A stretch of 10,131 nt of DNA. Origin: Flavobacteriales bacterium (GTDB taxonomy: Bacteria > Bacteroidota > Bacteroidia > DT-38). The notes below the pieces were generated by a model. That model was not told the origin of the DNA, searched no databases, and saw only the letters and a list, made by a program, of their open reading frames with translations. Position numbers and translations under genes: made by a program. Positions 1 through 6,290 of this stretch are shown in pieces (the first letter of the stretch is position 1; the number at the start of each line of letters is the position of its first letter). The stretch lies in NCBI GenBank assembly GCA_013214975.1, contig JABSPR010000349.1, positions 1 through 10,131 on the forward strand, read 5' to 3'.

Positions 1-1
1 C

Positions 2-811
2 GACATTAGAGACAAAGAGAAAATGAATCAAATATTTCTAGAGGAAAAGCCCAATATCATAGTTCATTTAGCCGCTATTGTCGGAGACCCTGCCTGTAAG
101 GCGCTTCCCCTTGAAGCCGAATCTACAAACGATAAAGCTTCGGTATACCTTCTTCAGCTCGCCAATCGATACAATGTGGAACAATTTATTTTTTCTTCTA
201 CCTGTAGCAATTATGGAAAAACGAACGACGATGAGATAGTTCATGAAGACTCGCTTCTTAATCCAGTTTCTTTGTATGCCGAATCGAAAGTAAATTTCGA
301 AAAGCTGCTTTTAGCCAATAGTAACACCTCACTGAATACTTGCGTTCTTCGATTCGCTACTGTATTTGGCATCTCTCCGAGAATGCGATTCGATCTCACA
401 ATTAATGAATTCACACGAGATTTACACTTAGGGAAGGAGCTGCATATTTATGGTCCACAGTTTTGGCGACCATATTGCCATGTGCAAGATCTTGCTCGGA
501 GCATTTCCCTCATTATAGAAAGTGACCGTAATAAAACCAATAGAAGAGTTTTTAATGTTGGTAGTAACAAAGAGAACTTTCAAAAAGCACAACTCGCGGA
601 AAAACTAAAACATGTTATTCCAAACTGCCAAATAGCATTCGTTGATAAAGAAAAAGATCCTAGAAGCTATCAGGTTTGTTTCGACCGTATTACAAATGAA
701 CTCGGCTATACGATCACTAAAAACGTCGATCAAGGCATTGAAGAGATTAAAAATATGTTAGCTAATAAAGAAATCACCGATCCGTTTCACGAAAAGCACA
801 GAAACACTTGA
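2..811 (+). CDS. NAD-dependent sugar epimerase/dehydratase (SDR), 5' partial
   Basis: This is the C-terminal part of an extended short-chain dehydrogenase/reductase acting on a nucleotide sugar in the cytoplasm. The frame is open to the left edge; the ATG at 23 is internal, because the codons before it (DIRDKEK) already match the segment these enzymes carry before the HLAA strand. The N-terminal GxxGxxG NAD-binding loop therefore lies outside the window. Counting from the Met at 23, visible parts are HLAAIVGDPAC (15-25), the SST segment (58-60), the catalytic YxxxK as YAESK (Tyr85, Lys89), the FATVFG strand (111-116) and the RPYCHVQDLA substrate-side motif (149-158). The family interconverts or dehydrates NDP-hexoses; the exact substrate cannot be read from the sequence. 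The stop overlaps the next gene's TTG start as TTGA, so translation of the two is probably coupled. An epimerase or a 4,6-dehydratase are both possible; the family assignment is firm, the specificity is not. Confidence 0.9.
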   Translation, partial: DIRDKEKMNQIFLEEKPNIIVHLAAIVGDPACKALPLEAESTNDKASVYLLQLANRYNVEQFIFSSTCSNYGKTNDDEIVHEDSLLNPVSLYAESKVNFEKLLLANSNTSLNTCVLRFATVFGISPRMRFDLTINEFTRDLHLGKELHIYGPQFWRPYCHVQDLARSISLIIESDRNKTNRRVFNVGSNKENFQKAQLAEKLKHVIPNCQIAFVDKEKDPRSYQVCFDRITNELGYTITKNVDQGIEEIKNMLANKEITDPFHEKHRNT

Positions 812-1431
812 AAAACTTATTAGCCATTATTCCTGCCAGGCAAGGATCTCAACGACTCACGGATAAAAACTTCACAGACTTTGAAGGAATACCTCTATAT
901 CTAAGGGCGGTTGCACAAGCCCTCGATCTCCCTTTTGTATCTCGAACTATTTTATCCTCAGATAAAAACCAACAAGAGCTTACTCTTCCTGCTAAGGTAG
1001 AATTTGACCAAAGGCCGGAAAACCTATCCCTAGGTGAAACTTCTAGTTCAGAATTAGCCAAATACCTTTGGGATAAATATGGAAAAAACCATGATGGTAT
1101 TCTTTGGTTACAGCCGACTTCCCCTCTTCGCAATACAAAAGATCTTATACAGGCCTATTCCGAATGGAATAAAAAAAGTGCAATGGTAAGTTGTTATAAG
1201 GGAGAAGGTAAGTTTCCTAGGTTCGCGTACAATGGAACGCTGAATAATATATCCGAGGGGAATGAAGTATGCCTAAATGGAGCAATGTTCTTTCTCGCTC
1301 CAGAAGATATTTCTAATCCAGATTGGTCTATTGGCGCACAACCTTACTACATGAGTAGAGACTCTAGTATTGATATTGATGACAAATCGGATTGGGAACA
1401 GGCGGTTCGATTATTCCAAACAAAGCTTTAA
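808..1431 (+). CDS. CMP-nonulosonate (sialic-acid-type) cytidylyltransferase, NeuA/LegF/PseF-like
   Basis: The predicted 207-residue cytoplasmic enzyme would activate a nonulosonic acid by transfer of CMP from CTP, giving the donor for a sialyltransferase-type enzyme. The N-terminal nucleotide-binding motif is clear: IPARQGSQRLTDKN (8-21, with Arg11, Arg16 and Lys20). Further landmarks are FDQRPENLS (66-74), the core LQPTSPLR (101-108), NGAMFF (157-162) and an acidic tail motif SIDIDDKSDW (187-196), which matches the aspartates that bind metal in this family. It starts with TTG at 808; the next internal Met is at residue 126, and the TTG puts the first strand at the usual distance, so this start is well supported. 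No Shine-Dalgarno is visible, and overlap with the upstream stop suggests coupling. It is slightly shorter than typical NeuA (about 220-230 residues). Legionaminate, pseudaminate or sialate are all possible substrates; the LegC-type gene nearby favours a legionaminate-like one. Confidence 0.87.
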   Translation: MKNLLAIIPARQGSQRLTDKNFTDFEGIPLYLRAVAQALDLPFVSRTILSSDKNQQELTLPAKVEFDQRPENLSLGETSSSELAKYLWDKYGKNHDGILWLQPTSPLRNTKDLIQAYSEWNKKSAMVSCYKGEGKFPRFAYNGTLNNISEGNEVCLNGAMFFLAPEDISNPDWSIGAQPYYMSRDSSIDIDDKSDWEQAVRLFQTKL

Positions 1432-2379
1432 AGCATGTTCTAAATCTTTGGCAAGAAAAACACTTGGCAATAGATGTTTTTTCTTAATTGTCCGTTCCCA
1501 TTTTAAATGTGTAGAGTTGTACAAATTCATCAATGAGATTGTCTTTACATGTTCCGACAGATGATTCAAAGCGGCACTATGAGCTCCTATCATACACTCC
1601 TTAACCGAATTAGCATAACACTCAACAGGAAGACTTGTATCTATAACAGTGAACTTTTTCAAGTCTTTGTGCAATTCTATATTTGGATGTTTTTTCACAA
1701 CCACCCTTTTCTCCTTTTCTTGTAGAAAATCTAGAATATGAATAACAGAGCTAACATAACTCTCTGAGTCATACCCATTATCGATAAAGAGCACATCGCA
1801 TTCAAATTCGTTAACTCCCTTTAAAAGACTATCACAGTTCTGTTTAAATATTGTGGGATCAATTTCTGGCTCATCAACAGTTTTAAATTCTTTCTGTAAT
1901 TCACTAATACCCATTCCTACCAGGTAATTCCTTCCATCATTAAACAAAGCGAGGTCTAATCCCAATAGTTTCTCCATCCTCAACTTTTGTTTAAATCGGT
2001 ATCGGCCAGAATCGCTTAACATCCAAAGAGAAAACAAACTAACATCTTTATGAACCAGGTCTAATAAGCTAAATACAACATAGTTAGACTTTCTTAATTG
2101 ATGTAACACATAAAGGTCATAGATCCCATAAGCATAGAATCCAAATTGGATCTTTTCACCTGAAAACTGTTTAGTAAACAAATCTAACTCCAACTTATAA
2201 GACTCAGATATACCTTTCCCATCCCCGGTTTCTACAGGAATATAGAAACAAGTAATAGAGTTATTTGCGGCAAAATCTTTAATTCCCTTATTCCGAGTAA
2301 TTAATTTGATATCCCGAACGATGTATCTTCTTAAAGCCTGATAAACAGAATTGAATGAAGGAGCATAAATGCAAATCAT
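1411..2379 (-). CDS. Candidate GT-B sialyltransferase-like glycosyltransferase with HP motif
   Basis: This 322-residue protein has no signal peptide or obvious membrane segment. The C-terminal half looks like the donor-binding domain of bacterial GT-B sialyltransferases (GT52/polysialyltransferase-like): strand VLFID (196-200), then VVVKKHPN (226-233) with the His-Pro pair at 231-232, then P-x-E (251-253) and a small-residue motif GAHSAAL (265-271) in the place of the Ser motif that binds CMP phosphate. The N-terminal D/E-D/E-G motif that usually holds the catalytic acid is not evident; Asp107 in SLLDLVHKD and Asp148 in LFNDG are possible stand-ins. The start ATG is the first codon of a typical opening strand (MICIYAPSF). 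The gene runs against its neighbours and overlaps the 3' end of the CMP-nonulosonate synthetase gene by 21 bp. That neighbour would make a CMP-activated donor, which supports, but does not prove, a sialyltransferase role. Gene reality is likely; the function is a moderate-confidence inference. Confidence 0.75.
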   Translation of the reverse strand: MICIYAPSFNSVYQALRRYIVRDIKLITRNKGIKDFAANNSITCFYIPVETGDGKGISESYKLELDLFTKQFSGEKIQFGFYAYGIYDLYVLHQLRKSNYVVFSLLDLVHKDVSLFSLWMLSDSGRYRFKQKLRMEKLLGLDLALFNDGRNYLVGMGISELQKEFKTVDEPEIDPTIFKQNCDSLLKGVNEFECDVLFIDNGYDSESYVSSVIHILDFLQEKEKRVVVKKHPNIELHKDLKKFTVIDTSLPVECYANSVKECMIGAHSAALNHLSEHVKTISLMNLYNSTHLKWERTIKKKHLLPSVFLAKDLEHALKLCLE

Positions 2380-2411
2380 GTTGGGTTCACTTAATCTGTA
2401 ACGAAATTAAA

Positions 2412-2422
2412 TTGATGATCAA
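2412..2422. promoter_or_regulatory. Short palindrome, possible operator upstream of the HP-motif transferase gene
   Basis: TTGATGATCAA is a perfect inverted repeat of TTGAT around one central G. It lies about 33-43 bp before the minus-strand start at 2379 and 2 bp downstream (minus sense) of a -7-like element, so it would cover the expected transcription start. The same half-site recurs at 2540-2551 on the other side of the divergent gap. Operator function is inference; short AT-rich palindromes also arise by chance. Confidence 0.3.
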
Positions 2423-2424
2423 AA

Positions 2425-2432
2425 CAAACGTA
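2425..2432 (-). promoter_or_regulatory. Bacteroidota -7-like promoter element for the HP-motif transferase gene
   Basis: The plus-strand CAAACGTA reads TACGTTTG on the minus strand, an exact match to TAnnTTTG, about 46 bp before the start at 2379. No TTG (-33) element was found at the usual spacing, and the same octamer also occurs inside coding sequence at 4019-4026 and 7235-7242, so the call is weak. Confidence 0.3.
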
Positions 2433-2535
2433 GTTATTTATTGTGGAGATATTAAACCCATTTAACAATGAATAAAACATCATATATAAATGAGTTTTAC
2501 CTCTTGTTCATAGTACAAACTCCCAACTATTTAAC

Positions 2536-2543
2536 TTTCTTTG
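2536..2543 (+). promoter_or_regulatory. Weak -7-like promoter element before the FkbM methyltransferase gene
   Basis: TTTCTTTG differs from the Bacteroidota TAnnTTTG element at one of six fixed bases and ends 19 bp before the ATG at 2563. The octamer TCTTTGAT (2538-2545) is shared with the other divergent gap (5618-5625), again just upstream of a plus-strand gene. The nearest upstream TTG (2504-2506) is too far away for a standard -33 box. Confidence 0.25.
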
Positions 2544-2551
2544 ATATCAAA
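2540..2551. promoter_or_regulatory. 12-bp perfect palindrome before the FkbM methyltransferase gene, possible operator
   Basis: TTTGATATCAAA is a perfect palindrome ending 11 bp before the ATG at 2563 and overlapping the -7-like element. It has the same TTGAT/ATCAA half-sites as the palindrome at 2412-2422, but without the central spacer base. A regulator site or a translation-affecting structure are both conceivable; several 12-bp palindromes are expected by chance in 10 kb, so confidence is low. Confidence 0.3.
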
Positions 2552-2562
2552 TAAAAGTAAGC

Positions 2563-3408
2563 ATGACAAGACAAGGCAATTTGATTTACGACGTAGGTAT
2601 GCACAAGGGTGAGGATACTGCGTATTATCTAAAAAAAGGCTTTAATGTTATTTCTTTTGAAGCAGATCCAGACCTAGCTAACGCATGTCGAGATAAGTTC
2701 GCCAGCGAAATAGACCAAGGGAAACTTACTATTGTAGAAGGTGCAATCGTAACTATTAAAGAGGGTGACGATGCCAATGAAAAGATAAAATTTTACAAAA
2801 ACAGCAAACAGTCTGTATGGGGAACAGTGGTAGATGACTGGGCTGAGCGCAATGAACAATTTGGTTCAGGGAGCACTATTATTGAAGTTCAGAAAATAAA
2901 CTTTGCCGATTGTGTGCGGAAATATGGAGTACCTCACTACTTAAAAATAGACATCGAAGGAATGGATACTGTGTGCTTGCACGCACTCCTGGAGTTTGAT
3001 GAGAAACCAGCCTATATCTCTATCGAGTCGGAAAAACTAAACTTCGATCAGCTTGTTAAGGAATTTGATTTATTCTCAGAACTCGGATATTCTAACTTTC
3101 AAAACGTAAACCAAGCATTAATCTCGAAACAGCAAGAACCTAATCCGTCTGAAGAAGGCCACTACATAGGAGAAACATTCATTTCAGGAAGCACAGGCTT
3201 GTTTGGAAAGGACCTATCCGACGCTTGGATTTCAAGAGAACAGTCAATCGAGGGTTATAAAAAAATATTCGACGGTTATAAAAACTTTGGAGACAAAAGC
3301 CCTTTCAGGAATACATATATCGGCAAAAAAATAGTTCGATATATGAATAAACACTGGGGATTCCCTGGGTGGTTTGACACCCATGCTAAACACAACTCTA
3401 TAAAATAA
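2563..3408 (+). CDS. FkbM-family SAM-dependent methyltransferase
   Basis: This is a 281-residue cytoplasmic protein with the Methyltransf_21/FkbM fold. The SAM-binding loop is YDVGMHKGEDTAYYLKKG (9-26), followed by the acidic strand end SFEADP (31-36), where Glu33 would hold the ribose of SAM, and the family's hallmark LKIDIEG (127-133) after the fourth strand. FkbM-type enzymes O-methylate hydroxyls, often on sugars in polysaccharide clusters, so methylation of a glycan residue is the likely role; the acceptor is unknown. Residues from about 205 to 281 form a tail beyond the core fold that is rich in Lys, Gly and aromatic residues and has no motif I recognise. It is the first gene after the divergent gap and is followed 11 bp later by the LegC-type gene, so these two probably share a transcript. 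The ATG at 2563 is the only start that keeps motif I at its usual position. Confidence 0.88.
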   Translation: MTRQGNLIYDVGMHKGEDTAYYLKKGFNVISFEADPDLANACRDKFASEIDQGKLTIVEGAIVTIKEGDDANEKIKFYKNSKQSVWGTVVDDWAERNEQFGSGSTIIEVQKINFADCVRKYGVPHYLKIDIEGMDTVCLHALLEFDEKPAYISIESEKLNFDQLVKEFDLFSELGYSNFQNVNQALISKQQEPNPSEEGHYIGETFISGSTGLFGKDLSDAWISREQSIEGYKKIFDGYKNFGDKSPFRNTYIGKKIVRYMNKHWGFPGWFDTHAKHNSIK

Positions 3409-3419
3409 GCTCTTTCACT

Positions 3420-4562
3420 ATGCCAAATGCGATAATAAGTGCAATTAAAGAGCTCTATCCTTCTAAGAGTATTATTCCTCTACATGAACCTCTTATAGGT
3501 AAAGCTGAAAAAGACAATGTTACGAAATGTTTAGAGTCTACATTTATTTCTAATTCGGGCGAGTATATCGATCTATTTGAGAAGAAAATAAAGGAACTGA
3601 GTGGTGCTAAATATGCATTAGCAGTAAATAGTGGCACTAGTGCATTGCATCTTTCGTTAGCTGGACTTAATATTAAACCTGGCGATGAGGTAATAACACA
3701 GTCCTTTAGTTTCGTTGCAACAGCAAATGCTATTTCATATCATGGAGCGACTCCCATATTTATGGATATTGATGACCAGACACTCGGAATGGCTCCCAAC
3801 AACCTTTTCAATTTTCTAAATGAAATGGTTGATGTAAAGGATGGAATTCCATTTAACATAGAAACAGGTAAAAACATTGCCGCTTGTATTCCAGTACATA
3901 CACTTGGTCACCCTTGCGAAATAGAAGACATCCTAGCCATTTGTGAAGAAGTAAATCTACCCGTATTAGAGGATGCTGCAGCCGCATTTGGCTCTACATT
4001 TAACAACCAACAAGTAGGTACGTTTGGAAAAGCAGGTGCATTCAGTTTTAATGGGAATAAATTATTTACTACCGGAGGAGGTGGCGCCATAGTAACAGAC
4101 GATGAAGAATTATATAATACGATTTCTCATTTAGCGAAAGTTGCCAAGGTTGAAGATTCTATTAATTTATTGCACGATAAAATCGGGTACAACTGCAAGA
4201 TATCGAATTTGCATGCTGCTGTTGGCTGTGCACAATTAGACCGTTTTAATGAATTTCTCGAAAACAAAAGAAATTTAGCGTCGGAATACACAAATTCATT
4301 TTCGGATTTGGAGGCAGAGCTGATACAAGAGCCTATCAACTGCAAATCCAATTACTGGATGAATGCTCTGCTATTTAAGAATACATCTAGTAAAGAAGTA
4401 TTTATACGAGAATCTCAAAAGGAAGGAATACTTGCCAAAGCGGCTTGGACTCCCCTGCCTGAACTCGAGATGTACAAGAGTTGTCTTTGTGATGATCTTG
4501 AAGTGACGAATGACCTTGTGAATAGAATGGCTTTTATTCCAAGTAGTCTACTACTAGAATAA
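3420..4562 (+). CDS. legC: LegC-family PLP-dependent sugar aminotransferase
   Basis: This is a 380-residue member of the DegT/DnrJ/EryC1/StrS aminotransferases, closest by motif to the LegC branch, which transfers an amino group from glutamate to C4 of a UDP-4-keto-6-deoxy-GlcNAc intermediate on the way to legionaminic-acid-type sugars. It opens with IPLHEPLIG (19-27), typical of LegC. PLP-phosphate contacts lie in VNSGTSALH (69-77), the ring-nitrogen Asp in LEDAAAAFGS (183-192, Asp185), and the Schiff-base lysine in SFNGNKLFTTGGGG (209-222, Lys214). The segments TANAISYHGA (101-110), CIPVHTLGHP (156-165) and GYNCKISNLHAAVGCAQL (256-273) are also family hallmarks. Length matches the family. 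It follows the methyltransferase by 11 bp, and its 3' end overlaps the convergent GT4 gene by 9 bp. The aminotransferase call is firm. The legionaminate precursor is inferred from family and from the CMP-nonulosonate synthetase nearby; a different 4-keto-sugar is possible. Confidence 0.9.
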   Translation: MPNAIISAIKELYPSKSIIPLHEPLIGKAEKDNVTKCLESTFISNSGEYIDLFEKKIKELSGAKYALAVNSGTSALHLSLAGLNIKPGDEVITQSFSFVATANAISYHGATPIFMDIDDQTLGMAPNNLFNFLNEMVDVKDGIPFNIETGKNIAACIPVHTLGHPCEIEDILAICEEVNLPVLEDAAAAFGSTFNNQQVGTFGKAGAFSFNGNKLFTTGGGGAIVTDDEELYNTISHLAKVAKVEDSINLLHDKIGYNCKISNLHAAVGCAQLDRFNEFLENKRNLASEYTNSFSDLEAELIQEPINCKSNYWMNALLFKNTSSKEVFIRESQKEGILAKAAWTPLPELEMYKSCLCDDLEVTNDLVNRMAFIPSSLLLE

Positions 4563-5591
4563 CTCCTTATACAGTTTAACAACACTAATTCTAGAATAGA
4601 GATCCTCTACCAGGGTGCGCGTATTATAATTAGAATAATTAGAAATACATCGATGCACTTTATCTCTTAACTCTTTCGCATTAGAAATGTCATTCAATAG
4701 TTCTCCTGTTTGACCAGGAATCACATATTCAGGGATTGCTGTTACGTTGCTACCAACAACTGGAATATTACAACTCATTGCTTCTAAAGCAACCAAACCA
4801 AGGCTTTCTGAATGACTTGGAAACAAGAGGATATGTATTTGTTCGTAATACTCTTTCATCGATTCCCCCTCAAAAGGTTTATGCACTACTACTTTCTTAC
4901 TAGCCCTTAGTCTTGGCAGATACCGGTCTTTTTCGAAACCATAATTTATTACATGAAGTTTAATCTTCATTCCCATATCCTGCTCTATTTCTGGAATTAA
5001 GTCTAAGAAAGCCAAAATCAATTCAATGCCTTTTTCAGCAATTAATGACGATGCAAAACCTAAGTGCACCTCACCAGCTAGTATTTTTTTTTCTACATTA
5101 TACCATTCGGTGTCGACACCTCCACTCGGACTAATAATTATTCTTTCGTGTTTAATTAAGAAATTCTCCATCATCCCCCTTTTAATATATTCGGAAGGAG
5201 CTATGTGAATAAAATCAGCTCTAATAGCCTTCTTCATACCTTCATTCATCCGTTTCAGACTAGCAACATTATTTCGAAGTTCACTGCCATGCCAATGAAT
5301 CACAACCTTTCTCATTTTACGAGTCTTCCTTTGTAAGCCCGAATACAAAAGATTAAAATGATTTATATATACGACATCATACTTTTGATAATCCCGAAAG
5401 GTGGCAAGGCGCAAGAGGTAAGTAAAGGCATCGATAATTTTCATCACGCCCTTTGTCTTATTTATGGTGCTAACAAGAAGCTGAACAGTGCTGCCACTAT
5501 CCGACAAACAACCTTCAATTCTCTTGATATAAGAAGCAATCTGAGGATCTTTTTCTGTGGGATACCTATTATTCAATAATAGAATTTTCAT
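4554..5591 (-). CDS. Glycosyltransferase family 4 (GT-B, retaining)
   Basis: This is a 345-residue cytoplasmic or membrane-associated glycosyltransferase with the two-domain GT-B layout. The N-terminal acceptor domain starts MKILLLNNRYP and holds HWHGSE (99-104). A linker segment SPSGGVDTEWY (154-164) leads to the donor domain with FASSLIAEKGIE (179-190), where Lys187 is the usual phosphate-binding position, and the EX7E motif in HSESLGLVALEAMSC (260-274, Glu262 and Glu270), followed by GSNVTAIPE (280-288). These are hallmarks of GT4 enzymes that transfer a hexose or similar sugar from an NDP-sugar with retention. The donor and acceptor cannot be read. It is transcribed against the flanking genes, overlaps legC tail to tail by 9 bp, and begins 59 bp from the divergent sulfotransferase-like gene, whose upstream gap it shares. 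Length is slightly below the common 360-400 residues, with no motif missing. Confidence 0.92.
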   Translation of the reverse strand: MKILLLNNRYPTEKDPQIASYIKRIEGCLSDSGSTVQLLVSTINKTKGVMKIIDAFTYLLRLATFRDYQKYDVVYINHFNLLYSGLQRKTRKMRKVVIHWHGSELRNNVASLKRMNEGMKKAIRADFIHIAPSEYIKRGMMENFLIKHERIIISPSGGVDTEWYNVEKKILAGEVHLGFASSLIAEKGIELILAFLDLIPEIEQDMGMKIKLHVINYGFEKDRYLPRLRASKKVVVHKPFEGESMKEYYEQIHILLFPSHSESLGLVALEAMSCNIPVVGSNVTAIPEYVIPGQTGELLNDISNAKELRDKVHRCISNYSNYNTRTLVEDLYSRISVVKLYKELF

Positions 5592-5615
5592 AAATCCAGG
5601 AGCCGTTTATTTAAT

Positions 5616-5623
5616 TATCTTTG
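5616..5623 (+). promoter_or_regulatory. Bacteroidota -7-like promoter element for the sulfotransferase-led gene run
   Basis: TATCTTTG is an exact match to TAnnTTTG and ends 27 bp before the ATG at 5651, a plausible distance for a short leader. No TTG is present at the -33 position. The octamer TCTTTGAT is shared with the gap before the FkbM methyltransferase gene. It would drive the four-gene plus-strand run 5651-10085. Confidence 0.4.
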
Positions 5624-5643
5624 ATTTTATAACATAAAGATAG

Positions 5644-5651
5644 CAAACGTA
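5644..5651 (-). promoter_or_regulatory. Bacteroidota -7-like promoter element for the GT4 gene
   Basis: CAAACGTA reads TACGTTTG on the minus strand, an exact TAnnTTTG match, 53 bp before the start at 5591 and running into the start codon of the divergent gene. The same octamer precedes the other minus-strand gene (2425-2432). No -33 TTG is seen, so the call remains weak. Confidence 0.32.
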
Positions 5652-6286
5652 TGATTTTTGGAATAGGAACAGGCCGTTGTGGTACACAGAGCTTGTCTAA
5701 TCTTTTAGATCAACAAAAAGGGCATCACCTTACACACGAATACGAGGGCCCTATCCCTTGGGAGTTAAACCCAGTTGCCATTAAAGCACACATCCAGAAA
5801 TTAGAAGCAAACAATTTTACTGGTGATATAGGTTTTTATTTTTTGCCATATATAGAATATATCCTCACAGAAATCGATTCAAACGCTAAATTCCCTTGTT
5901 TACAAAGAGATAAAGAACAAACTGTTAACAGTTACTTTGTAAAAAGTGGTAACAGGAATCCATGGAGTATTCATGATGGAAGCAAATATTCAATCGATGC
6001 TAAATGGGATTTGGGATATCCAAAGTATGATACCGATGACAAATTAGAAGGTATTAATATGTATTACGATGAGTACTACAAAACGGCGAATGAGCTATCC
6101 ATAAAATTCCCGAATAATGTAAGGGTATTCCCTACTGACGATTTAAATACGGACGAAGGAGTTAGGAACATACTTCAGTTTTGCGGAATAGAAAATCCAA
6201 TAGTAGAAACTAAAATCGCATCAAACAAGCTTATCAAAAAACCATGGTACCAACGAGTATTTCACAAGCTTTTAACCTCTAAGTAA
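5651..6286 (+). CDS. Sulfotransferase-like protein (PAPS-binding P-loop fold)
   Basis: This is a 211-residue protein with the layout of a small cytoplasmic sulfotransferase, which moves sulfate from PAPS to a hydroxyl or amino group. The 5'-phosphosulfate loop is at the extreme N-terminus: FGIGTGRCGTQSLSNLL (3-19), the GRCGTxSL form typical of bacterial sulfotransferase families. The second PAPS contact region is CLQRDKEQTVNSYF (83-96), with Arg86 and Ser94 in the positions that bind the 3'-phosphate. A mid-protein acidic and aromatic region would carry the acceptor site, and a basic C-terminus ends the protein. In this locus the acceptor is most likely a sugar of the glycan, consistent with the frequent sulfation of marine bacterial polysaccharides, but this is inference. 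It is preceded by a -7-like element and leads a plus-strand run; the next gene starts 4 bp after its stop. A different P-loop transferase is the main alternative. Confidence 0.8.
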   Translation: MIFGIGTGRCGTQSLSNLLDQQKGHHLTHEYEGPIPWELNPVAIKAHIQKLEANNFTGDIGFYFLPYIEYILTEIDSNAKFPCLQRDKEQTVNSYFVKSGNRNPWSIHDGSKYSIDAKWDLGYPKYDTDDKLEGINMYYDEYYKTANELSIKFPNNVRVFPTDDLNTDEGVRNILQFCGIENPIVETKIASNKLIKKPWYQRVFHKLLTSK

Positions 6287-6290
6287 ATCT

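Noticed and set aside
849..1133. 94-codon antisense reading frame
   Set aside because: It lies wholly inside the cytidylyltransferase gene, whose motifs are clear in the plus frame; its translation is rich in Arg, Ser and Cys without a recognisable fold.
1425..1434. Palindrome GCTTTAAAGC as a terminator between the convergent genes
   Set aside because: It has no loop, little GC and no T-tract, and lies in the coding overlap; more likely chance.
1370..1564. 64-codon plus-strand reading frame across the convergent overlap
   Set aside because: It overlaps the ends of two better-supported genes on opposite strands and shows no motif.
4542..4594. Inverted repeats at the legC/GT4 overlap: AGTAGT..ACTACT (4542-4555) and CTAGAAT..ATTCTAG (4554-4594)
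   Set aside because: The first has a 2-nt loop and the second a 27-nt loop with a 7-bp stem; neither has GC-rich stems or a U-tract expected of an intrinsic terminator.
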